Below are positions 1 to 10,989 of a stretch of DNA of 64,000 nucleotides, piece by piece (position 1 is the first letter of the stretch; every line of letters begins with the position of its first letter). The notes beneath the pieces are model-generated. The model did not search any database and had not been told where the DNA came from. It saw nothing but the letters and a program-made list of their open reading frames with translations. Where the stretch lies: positions 269,075,589 through 269,139,588 of the forward strand of contig CM060950.1 in the NCBI GenBank assembly GCA_030765055.1, given 5' to 3'. The position numbers and the translations under genes are program-made. Source of the DNA: Mantis religiosa (lineage: Eukaryota > Arthropoda > Insecta > Mantodea > Mantidae).

Positions 1-388
1 TAATCATCCTGTAAGTTCTTACGTATTCTAGACTCATTTTCTATTACTTCCAGCTATACTCCTCACCACATTTTTGTTAAACAGACCCACGTAGAGCAGA
101 GATAATGCCATCGAACTCTCAAGTGCGTACAGGTGCGAGCATAGTGATAGTTCCCCTGTCAGTGAATGACGGGGCAAAAACGAGTTGTATGCTGAGACAT
201 GAGTGGAGAAATAATTGTAGATCCAAGATTTTGAGTCAATAATTTATGCCACAAAATAGGTGAATACTTACATTCCCCCTTTCATAGAGAACTAACCTCT
301 AGTTGTATGAATTTGCGCGTTTTCAAAAGACATGAGCCTCTGGAACTCTTAGCTCCGGAGTAAATTGATACAACTGATACACGCGCAC
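1..388. other. unassigned AT-rich sequence
   Basis: I see no coding frame, repeat or structured element here before the left inverted repeat of the neighbouring transposon. Confidence 0.5.
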
Positions 389-391
389 ACA

Positions 392-1313
392 CAGGTTGAT
401 TTGAAACGACACCGAACGAATATGGCCGTTTCGTGGTTTATAACTTAACTAGTCCGAATTTCGGTGTCGTAGCTTCGAAATTCTCTTAGGTATAATTTTA
501 TGCAGCGTTAAATATTACATTATTGGAACCACTAGTGTGCGAACCTCAAAAGTTATTATTTGGACGCACCGTCTACGAAAACAAAAGCATTGCTCTTTAT
601 CAGTGTCCCTAGCCTTGCTTCCAGGTAATGGAGCAAAGGGCAGTTACTTGTAGAAAAAGTCGATAATGACTTGGACAGTTCTAAGGTTGCTCATTTTGCT
701 ATGATGTTAATTGAACAGTGCTTTCAACCAGTTACTATAAAATCAACAGCTTCCTTTTCACTTATAAATGCTTTACTTAATATTATTCAACACAGTGAAA
801 TAAAATGCTTGTCTCATTGCATAAGACATAGTTTCGGTTAACTTTATCTGCAATTCTTTAATATTGTTCTATTCTTTTTAGCATTTAATGCGTCCATCCT
901 CAATCTCACTAACATTAACTTCCTTCTAAAAGATTTAAGTTGCATATGTACACCAGCTTATTTACCATCATCGACTGTTATAACGGAATGTTTGAACACG
1001 TTAAACACCCATAAACAAATAACTAACGAATAGCTTCTTTATTCATAAGTCCAACAAATTCTTAATAGTAGCAAGCTACCTTAGAGCATGTCGGTAAGTT
1101 TACAGACAGCTACAACACGCGACACGGTGTGTCACCCACCTGCGAACCTAAATAGCGTGAGGCACGCGAAGTTTTCCTGTAATTGCCTAATTCATACTTA
1201 TTCTGGAGCGTTTTTATGTGGCTCTATTGGCAATAAAAGCTATCTATGTGTGTCACATAAAAGCTGAGCAACAACTTTTATATATTCGTTCGGTGTCGTT
1301 TCGAAACACCCTA
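392..1313. mobile_element. non-autonomous DNA transposon with TIRs, copy 1
   Basis: The left end (393-423) and right end (1281-1311) are inverted repeats of about 31 bases; both read inward as GAAACGACACCGAACGAATA after a slightly variable outer AGGKTGWTTY-like part. The interior contains no long frame. The body aligns collinearly and in the same orientation with 62431-63598, for example the shared TTTATAACTTAACTAGTCCG and GTATAATTTTATGCAGC blocks, so this is a repeat family. Relative to the other copy this one lacks about 240 internal bases (between about 690 and 710 here). The superfamily is unassigned: no transposase is present and the target duplication is unclear. The next insertion begins only about 30 bases beyond the right end. 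Confidence 0.8.
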
Positions 1314-1346
1314 TGTACATACACACATACAGATTATATATATTGG

Positions 1347-2004
1347 TACCGAAATTAAGGGATGCAATGAACAAATAATCGTAATGGACTTCAAAGGAAC
1401 ATTTTGTATTTGTTAAAACACGTGCAGGTGCATTGTGTTTAGTCGTTTAACAAAAGACACGGAAGAAAGAGGGTATTCATAGCAGGGATTCTCAGTGAGT
1501 AACACTTGACTTTGTTTGAAAAGGCATTGTTCGGACCCTTAATAATGGCATGACCGGGACTAATAATCACAATAAACAAAATAGTCACAAAAGGAGTTTT
1601 GGCGTGAATAAAGACAGGCTTCGAGAGGTGAAAGTCACACGCAGCTGTAGTGAGGACAAGCAGACTGTGGCTGGTGACCCATTAGGATGATCATCTGGTT
1701 CTGTCTTGGGCAAAGGCAGACCAGAAGCGATGAGAGAAGATGTCTGTCGATTCATACGTGAATAACGAATTAAATGTTATCGCGTAATAAGCATTCTACA
1801 TACGGGAACCCTGAACAGTGATATATTGGTAACCCTTGGTCGGCAACTTCGAGTTTGATGTGGGATGAAAAGAAGCAGTAATTAAACCAGTCTGAAACGT
1901 GCATTCCAGTGTCATTAGAACCATCCTTACTCCCATATATATCCACGCATACCCTTTGAAGGACCTCTTTGCTCTACCCTCCTCTAACCATCAAGCAGCT
2001 ACAA
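1347..2004 (+). repeat. 5' LTR of LTR retrotransposon
   Basis: A 658-base direct repeat whose partner is 4100-4757; both start TACCGAAATTAAGGG and end CAGCTACAA. By eye they differ at about 40 positions (roughly 94% identity), so the insertion is old. An AATAAA lies inside near 1570. The usual TG...CA termini are not evident, so boundaries may be off by a few bases. Confidence 0.85.
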
Positions 2005-2006
2005 AC

Positions 2007-2026
2007 TGGCGCGCCATCGCGGGGCT
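2007..2026 (+). other. tRNA primer-binding site of LTR element
   Basis: The sequence starts TGGCGCGCCATCGCGG immediately inside the 5' LTR. A leading TGG complements the CCA end of a tRNA, as in gypsy-like and BEL-like elements. The priming tRNA was not identified. Confidence 0.6.
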
Positions 2027-2235
2027 CGATACGAGTAGGAGGTTCGACCCAGAAAGAGGTTCAACACGAGGACGTTCCAGACGAGGACGTTCGACCGAAC
2101 AAGCAGTTCAACACTCCTACTGGAAAGAAGAAAGGAGGCCGGCATCATCAGCGACATCATCAGGAGCCAGTAAACAAAATAAAGGTACAGAGTGTTATAT
2201 TCTCTACTAGACTATTGTGAATATATTTGAGGAGT

Positions 2236-3208
2236 GGAAAAATGCTGAGTCAAAATTCTGTAGACAACATGGAAGTTCAGGAGGTTGATGACAATAGCAG
2301 GAATCAGGAAGTCGAAGTAGCAGAGTGTAGTATAACTGTACCAAATAATGTAGAAGTGCAAAGAAATATGTTAGGGGAACTCAGAGAAATCATTGAAAGT
2401 TTAAGTAAAAAGATAGATAATAATCATCAAAGTTAAAGTAAAAAGATAGATAATAGTAATCAAAGTTTAAGTAAAAAAATGGATAGTAATCAAAGTTTAA
2501 AGGAACAGATGAATAAATAATATTAAAACTTTAAGTAAATAGATAGATAACAACTTTCAAAGTTTAAGTAAAATTATGGATAATAATTTTCAAAGTTTAA
2601 GTGCGAAAATGGACAGTAGTTATCAAATGTTACAACAGATAGAAGAAAAAATAGATGATAGTATTGAGAAGTTAGAGGTAGCAGAAGTAGAACTAGGAAA
2701 GGAGTCAGAGAATGAACAATCGTTAGAGAACGCCAGGAAAGTTGGTCAGGAAATAAAGAATGAGGAGAAGAAGCTGGTCAGGTAACAGACAAAGTAGGGA
2801 AAGATATTAGTGAGGAGACAGAGAAGGCTGAAAATGAAGCTTTCAATCTAGTTAATGAAGGGTCAGATAACGAATACAGAAAACTGAGGGAAGAAATAGC
2901 ACATAAATTAGACAAATAAAGAGAAATGGAAGAAAAGAGAAGAAACTAGGAGTAGATTAGAAGTATCAGAATGGGAAAGTAGAATACAGATGAGGAATTT
3001 GGAGAAAACCACAAAACAAATGAATGGGGTACCAATAGAGATCGTGGTGACTAAGGAAACATTGAAAAACATTCAAAATAGAGGGAGAAACGAAAGAGAA
3101 ATATTCAATTATTTCGGGCAAGGGACACAGTTCTATCAGATTATGAGTAAGAAAGAGAGGAAAAGATATCCATATCCAATAACTAAGCTAGATAGGCAAA
3201 AACCATAG
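2236..3208 (+). pseudogene. gag-like remnant with coiled-coil repeats
   Basis: Three disrupted plus-strand frames lie between the LTRs: 2242-2436, 2576-2785 and 2990-3208. The first two are rich in Glu, Lys, Asn and Ser, with heptad-like spacing and repeated units of the form SLSKKIDNNHQ, SLSKKMDSNQ and SLSAKMDSSYQ. These are encoded by an imperfect tandem DNA repeat of about 33-48 bases between 2396 and 2620. Frameshifts and stops separate the pieces, and no CCHC zinc knuckle or pol motif follows. The position directly after the primer-binding site supports gag. Repeat-unit expansion inside gag is unusual. What the third frame encodes is unclear. Confidence 0.55.
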
Positions 3209-4099
3209 GAATGTAGAATAAATAAGTCCTTCGCACATGGAAAAGTCCGCCAAATTACTTTGTATTGTCTAAGTACGTTGTGGGATGATGAATTTCCTTG
3301 TAAATGGTGGGAACTTAAGCTAAAGTGTCTAAAATTAGCATAACAGTTGTAAAATTAGAACAAACACAAACTTCTAAAATGTATAGGTTAAGTATAAACA
3401 GTGTAGTGTAAAATGTATAGCTTAAGAAACAGTGTGGTGAAAGTGAAGTGAAGCTTAAAACTAAAAAAGCGAAAAAAAAAGAAACTAAATGAAAATCAGA
3501 ACAATGAAAGACTTTTGAAGAGAATATTCATATAGAATCCTCGAGAAGTATTCGGAAATGTTGTATGAGTAAAAGAAAACTAAGCAGATAAAAAAATTAA
3601 ACTAAGAACATTGAAAGACTTTTGAAAAGAATGTTTATATAGAATCCGGAAGAATTCAGAAATGCTGTATTAAAACAAAAAAGTATTATTAATGTACAAT
3701 GGTTTGAACATGGGAGGGTATATATTCATAACTTGTTCTAATTGTAAAATTTTTTAAAATTAATATTAAGCAGATCAGACGGAAAGAGGGAGAGAAAGAG
3801 AGATGACGAAGTTGATGTAGATTAAAGCGTTTTCATTTAGTGGTATTGAAAAGTTAAAAATTGCAGATCAGCTGTTGCTAAAGTTAAATAAGTTATTATA
3901 TGTAACCATGTAAACAATTTTATGATATATATACATATATATGTGTGTGTGCGTGTGCTGCAAAATTTATATTGTGAAAGGAAATTGTACAAAAATCGGA
4001 AGTTGCTGACGAATGGTTTTATATTTTACGTTGTATTCGGGCAAGACGTATATATTATTTTATTATGGGATAATTAAATAATATAACGGGAGCATTTTA

Positions 4100-4753
4100 T
4101 ACCGAAATTAAGGGATGCAATGAATAAAGAATCGTAATGGATTTCAAAGGAATATTTTGTATTTGTTAAAACACGTGCAGGTGCATTGGGTTGAGTCGTT
4201 TAACAAAAGACACGGAAGAAAGAGGGTTTTCCTAGCAGGGATTCTCAGTGAGTAACACTTGACTTTCTTTGAAAAGGCATTGTTCGGACCCTTAATAATG
4301 GCATGACCGAGACTAATAATCACAATGGACAAAATAGTCACAAAAGGAGTTTTGGTGTGAATAAACACAGGCTTCGAGAGGTGAAAGTTACACGCAGCTG
4401 TAGTGAGGACAAGCAGACCGTGGCTGGTGGCCCATCAGAATGATCATCTGGTTCTGTCTTGGGCAAAGGCAGGCCAGAAGCGATGAGAGAAGATATCTGT
4501 CGATTCATGCATGAATAACGAATTAAATGTTATCGCGTAATAAGCATTCTACATACGGGAACCTTGAACGGTGATATATTGGTAACCCTTGGTCGGCAAC
4601 TTCGAGTTTGATGTGATGATGAAAAGAAGCAGTAATTAAACCAGTTTGAAACTTGCATTCCAGTATCATTAGAACCATCCTTACTCCCATACATATCCAC
4701 GCTTACCCCGAGAGTACCTTTTTGCTCTACCCTGTTCTACCCTTCAAGCAGCT

Positions 4754-4757
<4 letters not shown>
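4100..4757 (+). repeat. 3' LTR of LTR retrotransposon
   Basis: Direct-repeat partner of 1347-2004, equal in length and about 94% identical by eye. The 74-residue minus-strand frame inside it is incidental. Confidence 0.85.

Positions 4758-4791
<34 letters not shown>
4758..4791. repeat. (AATC)n microsatellite
   Basis: Eight tandem ATCA/CAAT units directly follow the 3' LTR end, so the element may have inserted into or beside this repeat. Confidence 0.85.
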
Positions 4792-4799
4792 TATAGTAT

Positions 4800-5310
4800 A
4801 ATTCTTATACATTAGAAGATTTGAATCAAATATCCACGAAAAATAGCCAACAATACTCAAACTGTGTGACTGATGGATAGTTCCTTATGGAGCTGCCAAA
4901 ACTCTAAGGACAAGGTGGTGACAAGTTTTGGTAACCCTTTCGTACAGTTGGTAAGTAAGCTTTTGGTACAGCTCAATCAGTCACTCAGTATGTCGCATAG
5001 AACAACTGCTGTTATTGCGCATAGAGAAAGTCACCGCGAAAATCTGCATAGAATCTTATGCTGGTAAAAGTTAAAAGTTTCTATCAATTAACAATAGTTA
5101 CAGAATAAAACGTAACTGAAATGTTTCTCTAAACTTTCTGAGTCATTCGATCGCTATAATTGTGTAGGTACATAGATCTTTGAACCCTCAGTTCGATGTT
5201 AGTTTAACTTGAAAAATTCACAACAAATTTCAGCAAGCGTCAATCGCAAAGTAGCGAAAATAAACGAATGTTAAATTCATTAAAAATTTGTCAGTAAATT
5301 CCTTTTTCAA
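4800..5310. other. unassigned sequence between transposons
   Basis: Only a 64-codon frame (4873-5067) with no recognisable motif. Confidence 0.4.
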
Positions 5311-6460
5311 TTTAAGTTTGATTTATGAGTCACTATGTTTACACTCAAACTTCACATACTTGTTGTTGTATAATTGAAACGTTTTCAAGATCATTCGATC
5401 TCATCCTCAGCTGTTTGGTGCCTAAATGAACGAAAATTACTAAACCTGCAAGATAGTCACATCCAATTTACTATGGAAGTAGAAAGAGACAACACCCTAC
5501 CCTTTTTGGACCTCAAGATAACTAGAAATCGTCATGGTGTAGATTTTGGAATATACAGGAAGCCCACACCCATAGATAATTACATAAAGAAAAATGAATA
5601 CAACCCAGTTTCACATCAACTAGCTGCCTTTAGAAGTCTAATTCACCGGCTATACAACATCCCACTGAGTACGGAGGAATTTTTGAAAGAACAACACATA
5701 AAAGACATAGCGGTATTAAATGGATTCAACCCAGCCATCATAAGGAACATGATGAAGAGAAAAGAAAAACTGAAGATAATATCAAAAAATACCACTCTCA
5801 CATCACTTAAAAACACAAATTGGCAATATAGAAAATTCACCTACCATCCATGGGCTTTTAGAAAATTTGAACGAATCTTCAAAAGACTAAACTTAAAACC
5901 AGCACCCCAAAACAAATTCAGTCTGAGGAACCTGCTAAATAAACCACTGAAAAATACAATCCCCAACAATTTGAAATCAGGAATTTATCAGATTAATTGT
6001 GAAACCTGTGAAAAAAGCTACATAGGAAAAACTAAGAGAAACTTGTTAACCAGGTAAAAAGAACACCAGAGGAACATTAAGTTGAAACAAACAGAAAAAT
6101 CTACAGTTTCACACAATTTTTGGACAGAAAACCACAACATTGGCCACAACATTAAACTGTTAAAATCTTTAAGTACACCCATAGAATTGGATATTTGGGG
6201 AAAAAAATATTCATAAACAAAAACCGTGATAAAGTAATAAATTTTGAAATCCCGGCATTAAATGAAGTAATAAAACTTAGTGCCCCTGACACCAGATGGC
6301 AGAGTGATCGGAGCTCCGTAGTAGTGGAAGAAGAGGAATGTTCATTTAGTCACCAAACAGCTGAGGATGAGATCGAATGATCTTGAAAACGTTTCAATTA
6401 TACAACAACAAGTAAGCGAAGTTTGAGTGTAAACATAGTGACTCATAAATCAAACTTAAA
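5311..6460 (+). mobile_element. Penelope-like element, 5'-truncated, with inverted termini
   Basis: An inverted repeat of about 121 bases (5311-5431 against 6340-6460, about 96% identical by eye) brackets a fragment of Penelope-like polyprotein. The right arm contains the end and stop codon of the frame; the left arm is its reverse complement joined directly to sense coding sequence. Penelope-like elements are known for 5' truncation and for partial inverted copies at insertion sites, and this matches. The catalytic reverse-transcriptase core is missing, so the copy is dead. Confidence 0.85.
5425..6380 (+). pseudogene. Penelope-like RT C-terminal part plus GIY-YIG endonuclease
   Basis: A sense frame runs from about 5425 to a stop at 6056-6058; after that the protein continues, with one further frame change near 6190, to a stop at 6378-6380. 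The first part carries FLDLKITRN and the downstream stretch HQLAAFRSLIHRLYNIPLS, typical of the end of the Penelope-like reverse transcriptase and its linker. A GIY-YIG nuclease N-terminus follows: SGIYQINCETCEKSYIGKTK gives GIY, then a CxxC pair, then YIG. The YxDD catalytic box and the rest of the polymerase are absent because of truncation. The upstream part of the open frame (5374-5424) is only the inverted repeat read through from a TTG codon and is not real protein. Family assignment is confident; function is lost. Confidence 0.85.
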
Positions 6461-6514
6461 TATGAAGAATACTTCACTGTTAATAATGCTTCTGCTTTTA
6501 ATATTTACCCTTTT

Positions 6515-6724
6515 TCAATGTCGGCCGCCATCCGAATGAAATGAGTGAAGTGATGCTCAAATGAGCCCAGGGTCCACAGAGCTTAATGTTAACCCGGCAT
6601 TCGTCATTCAGCATAAGGGAAAACTCCGGAAAACCCCTTATCCAATCAATTCACCTTGACCGAGATTCGAACCTCTTGAACGTGAGGCAGACACGCTACC
6701 ATCTACGCTACCGAGGTAGGCTTT
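6515..6724 (-). mobile_element. tRNA-derived SINE, family A, copy 1
   Basis: On the minus strand a tRNA-like head with A and B boxes (B-box-like GAGGTTCGAATCTCGG) is followed by a body ending in the family tail ATTTGAGCATCA. Similar copies lie at 19488, 27965, 48048 and 53442. The whole is about 210 bases. It reads away from the Penelope relic. Confidence 0.85.
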
Positions 6725-7555
6725 AGTTCTTAGTAACGCTATATATGTAATAGCAACCATAAGCAGTGGCAGCTCGTGAAAAAATGTACAAACGTACTAC
6801 AATATTTATATCTTCCGACATAACTTCTCTAGTCTCTACCATACAATGTGCCAGCTCATTTTTGGTGGAGTATAAAATTCCTTTCAGGAGTAATGACCTT
6901 CAATATGCTCTTTCACTGGACTAACAGAGTTAAATCGATCAAGTCTGAAAATGCACTTAACTTTTGGATGTTTTTATGTCGTCATACCGCTCAATGTCAT
7001 CTCAAAATCACCATAAAATCTCATACAGTCGGTAATTCTAAGGGTTAAGATAGTTGATTATTTCACATCTCGTCAAGGTAGGTGCGACTTAATATTGCTG
7101 CAGTATTAGCAACAATATTACATTCAGATCAAGCAAGCTGCTTTTATACTTTTAGTTTACACTACATTTATTTATTAGAGCTTTAGTAGATAATTTACGA
7201 ATCCCCCACGTGGCTTACAGAACGCCGTATGCATACTTAACATTCCTTTGCTTACTACAACACCCGAAAAATAATAAAAACAATGTTTTGACTTCCAGTG
7301 GTTACGTGAATTGCAGCACATTCACGCCTAACAAGGTAGAAAGCCCAAAAGAGCATATATGTTCATAATCGAAGTTTTACGTCAAGTCCCTTTTCTCTGA
7401 GTGAGATCATAGGAGATGAAATCTATTCAGCACTTTAAACCGTGCTTTCTAGTTGTACCAGTTCATGTTACTGTGGACAGAGTGCTACGAAATACATTTT
7501 TCTCCCATTTGTTTGCATAATGGCTCAAACTCTAAGGGAACAGGACCTGGAGCTT
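6725..7555. other. unassigned AT-rich sequence
   Basis: One 66-codon frame (6848-7048) with no recognisable domain; no repeats seen. Confidence 0.4.
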
Positions 7556-7566
7556 CCCCCCCCCCC
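7556..7566 (+). repeat. poly-C run
   Basis: Eleven consecutive C directly abut the outermost, inverted copy of the motif in the array element. Confidence 0.9.
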
Positions 7567-8584
7567 TAAAACTGAACATGTCCATCACTTGAAAATATTC
7601 AGGAAATAAAAAATTTATATCCATGCTATAAATTTTTCTTTTTCTTTGGTGTAAGCCTGTACATAGAGCTTTAACAATTCTTAACCATATAGTTAAAAAC
7701 TGCATATCTTGTGCTTTTAGTTTTCAAATTAATGGCTAAACATATTTGGACATGTTAAGTTTTGATAAAAATTGATGGAGATATCCAGTTTTGTTAAGAA
7801 AATGTCTTGCTACTGGAAACTAAAATGCTCTTTTCCTTACTATTCATTGATTGCTTTATTGAAGTAAGTGAAGGGAGCAGGAACAGGTAATAGTATTATA
7901 CTCGAGGAATTTCTCAAGAAAGCAACATATTAGTGCTGTAAGAACATGGCTTCTGCAAACAGCTGATCCTGGTTATTCTAGGGTCTGAATCAGCATATTT
8001 TTTTCCTTTTGGCTTCTCAATTTGGTTTCCCAATTTTGTCTTCCTCTCTTCCTAGCACCACAGTTAATTTAACTGACTGCTACTTCCATTGCACTGTTCA
8101 AAATTCAGTTTCTTTCACCTCAATGAGCACCGATGTAAGAATATCTGCACTGATGCTAATGGCTAAAACGTACACGAGAACTAATTGCCGCAAACTGACC
8201 AAGTAGGAACACATTAACCTCTCATTAGCTTATGGTTAGAATGTCATTATGTAAGTTTCACAAACTTCCGGGAAAGGAAGCACATGACAAAGAAAAAAGT
8301 TCGGAAAGTTAACATGTTCAGCTATGAAAACAAAACGACTGTATGATGAATTATACTGGACTTGTTCACTTTTGATAATAAAATGAATATCGGGCTTGTA
8401 GTATGATCGGCATGTAATGGACATGTTAAGTTTTGATGTAAAAATAGAGCCTTAAATACACTTTTGTACATGACATGTTCAGTTTTGGTAGAAAATAACA
8501 GCAGCATCAAATAGCAACCAAGAAGTTTAACAGAATACCATTCCTAACTCATTTTCGGTTTTCGGAGGACATGTTCAGTTTTGG
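7566..8584. mobile_element. candidate element with array of GGACATGTTCAGTTTTG motifs
   Basis: An 18-base motif GGACATGTTCAGTTTTGG ends the region at 8567-8584, and its inverted copy opens it at 7566-7583, so the two form terminal inverted repeats about 1.0 kb apart. Further direct copies with few changes lie at 7748-7764, 8419-8437 and 8471-8488, with weaker ones at 8311-8326 and 8358-8376. Subterminal arrays of short motifs are typical of non-autonomous DNA transposons, where they bind transposase. No transposase is encoded and no target duplication is clear. It could alternatively be an array of protein-binding sites or a decayed tandem repeat. Confidence 0.5.
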
Positions 8585-8589
8585 AGAAA

Positions 8590-10734
8590 AAAAAAGCACC
8601 TCGCATAGAACTGGTGAACTTTTACATTGGCACATTATTATCGGCCGCACCTGCCTGTAGCAGTTTAAAATATTAAAGTATTGCAGCCTCTTAAGAAAAG
8701 TGAGAAGCCTAAGCCGTTGAGGCAAGTACAGTAGAAGACCAACATGGATGAGAACGTTGCCAGACTGGTGTTGAAATAAGCATTAAAAAGCTGTCAGGCA
8801 TTACAAAGCTCTGTAGAATCTTCGTTCGCTAGCAAAGCAAATTTCACTGTTGTGTAATGACACCAGGATGTCATTATTTTATTGACCTTGGGTGAGGAAG
8901 TATCCAACTTTGTGTTACACTGAAGAAAAGAAAACTCTTGTACACATATGTGCACACACACCACAATGGTGCAAAGATTTTTTTTTCAATCATTCTAATC
9001 CAAGCGCAAGCCAAAACTTTTTTTAAGAACTGCTTTAAGAATAAATTGCTCATTACACTGTTGTACATTTCAAAACTTATTTTTAAACTGACAGTTAATC
9101 CTAAATGGATTTTTTGTGCTGAATTCGAAAATAGTCTTCATTTTCTCCCATCACGCCATCAAACTATTGATAAATAAGAGAAATAAAATGCTCTTTGCAC
9201 TACTTTGTAAAACGCAATCAAAAGTATTTTCAACAAGAAGTTTGTATGAAAAGCTGGCCCATAGGGTAATATGAGGCTCTGATGGAACGCCACAGATAAC
9301 ATAGAAGGCATCCAGGAATGCAGAACAATTGTCTGACATAAACCTTTGACTTTAGAAAGCTTGTTCGGAATACTCCACCTCCAAAACCCATCCCAGCTCC
9401 ATATCCAATTTTGCTCGACAAGTGTTTAAGATAAGGTTGCATTCAAACCTATTTGCGTGGAATTTCGATAACAAATCAGCAACTTGCATAATAACTTTAG
9501 AGCTCTGAATGGTTATATCTCTCCTGTTTAGAGCAGCGTGATAAACATTTCAACGCTACGATTTGGAGTTCCTCCAAGTCAGCTATTCTGATGTACGTCA
9601 CAGCATGCACAAGAATGGCTCCAGTTCCAAATATTACCTCTGAACACCTAACTTACTGCCCTTGATCTGTCAATGGTTACAATAATTACGCCACTACAAA
9701 TCAGAAATATCTCTTCTAGTAAGTCGAAATCTGCTTTGATTACAATCCATGACTCATGGTAATGCTATGTCAATGCCGTCTACTTCATGAAAGACCTGAA
9801 AACTAAAATCAGATTGCCTTTTATGTACTACAAATGACGGACGTTCGTAAATTACTTTTATGACTAATTGATTTGTTTACGCTGGCACTTTCATTGCTGC
9901 CATAAGTAATTTCGAAGTGTTCCCATATAAGAAGCTCCCAAATTTGGCATATCTCAAAAAGCAATTATTATATTCAGTCGCAAATCTGCACTGACAACTC
10001 AGAAAGATAGCTTCTTCAGTTTCAATTTCTACAACTTAAGAGTTAATGAAATACTGATACTTGGGTTTTCCTGAAGAAGGAACTTTAACGGCATATATTT
10101 ATTCCACTCTTAATAATTGAATCTAAAGTTTCATTTTTCTAAACAATAGTTTTAACATATAAGAGGTCTCAAAACTGTCAATATATTTTAATGAAACAAC
10201 AGTCATTAAAATACGGAACCATTAATACGCTATATAATGCGTAATTTTATCATTAAACATTGTCATTCATTTCAATACGTCCAACGTTCCAACGGAGACT
10301 TAAAGATGTTACTTACATTGTCGCATGAAATTGCTGGAGATGTTTCACAAATATGGTGGTTCTTGGGGCCCGATAGGCATCTTAAGATAAACTCCATGTA
10401 TAAACCGGTTGACGTGAAATCAGGTGAAGGTGACCACCGCTACCTGTGCGCTATTACGGCGACTTTGTACTCACAACTAATGTAAAAGGAGTAACCCGTG
10501 TCCTTTTAAATATTAATGAAAAGCGATTGAATATTTGCTCTTGTTGGCACATGTTTCAAAATTTACACGTAATGTCCTGTTACACTTTGGCATAGTATGA
10601 TAAACCGTACAATCGAGTGTCAAAATTATACACTCTTTCAATACCTACGTCATCATCTTTCTCTGTAGAACCTCCACATATGCAGGTTTTACACGACCTA
10701 ATACTTACAAATGGGCACCTGTTGGATGAGAGGG
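8590..10734. other. unassigned sequence
   Basis: Open frames reach at most 82 codons (10237-10485) and none resembles a known domain. No transposon termini were recognised. Confidence 0.4.
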
Positions 10735-10915
10735 AGGAAGGAGATTATATAAGGGTCAAAAGGTAATGGTGTAGCAGTTGCCAGAATGAATGATAGGGGA
10801 AACTGGAAAACCCACCTAGAAGCCGCTCTTTTCACCACCAAACCACCCACATGTGGTCCCCTGAGCTCAAACATGAGTGGAAAGGCGAGCGTCGGCGCCG
10901 CCTACTACTCGATAT
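10735..10915 (-). mobile_element. SINE body fragment (GATAGGGGAAAC-type core)
   Basis: The segment around GAATGATAGGGGAAACTGG, followed by a CCACATGTGGTCCCCTGAGC-like part, matches the general layout of the minus-strand SINE-like elements at 15535, 54560 and 57660. The tRNA head is not clear here. Assignment is by resemblance only. Confidence 0.35.
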
Positions 10916-10989
10916 TGATAAAATATACTATGGTTTCTAGGTGGATCGAAACTTCGTCCATTCCATATTTGTAAATTTTTTTTCTCCAA

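Larger units (their letters stand above)
1347..4757 (+). mobile_element. LTR retrotransposon, non-autonomous or pol-deleted
   Basis: Two 658-base LTRs flank a 2.1 kb interior. A primer-binding-site-like TGGCGCGCCATCGCGG starts at 2007, two bases inside the left LTR, which fixes plus-strand polarity. The interior encodes a broken gag-like, coiled-coil-rich polypeptide (about 2240-3210) and shows no protease, reverse transcriptase, RNase H or integrase motif. A purine-rich run lies at 3778-3812, but no clear polypurine tract abuts the right LTR. The PBS and the gag-like coiled coil fit a gypsy-type element, but family assignment is inference. It was probably mobilised by a partner in trans, or lost pol by deletion. 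A tetranucleotide (AATC)n run follows the right LTR. Confidence 0.8.
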
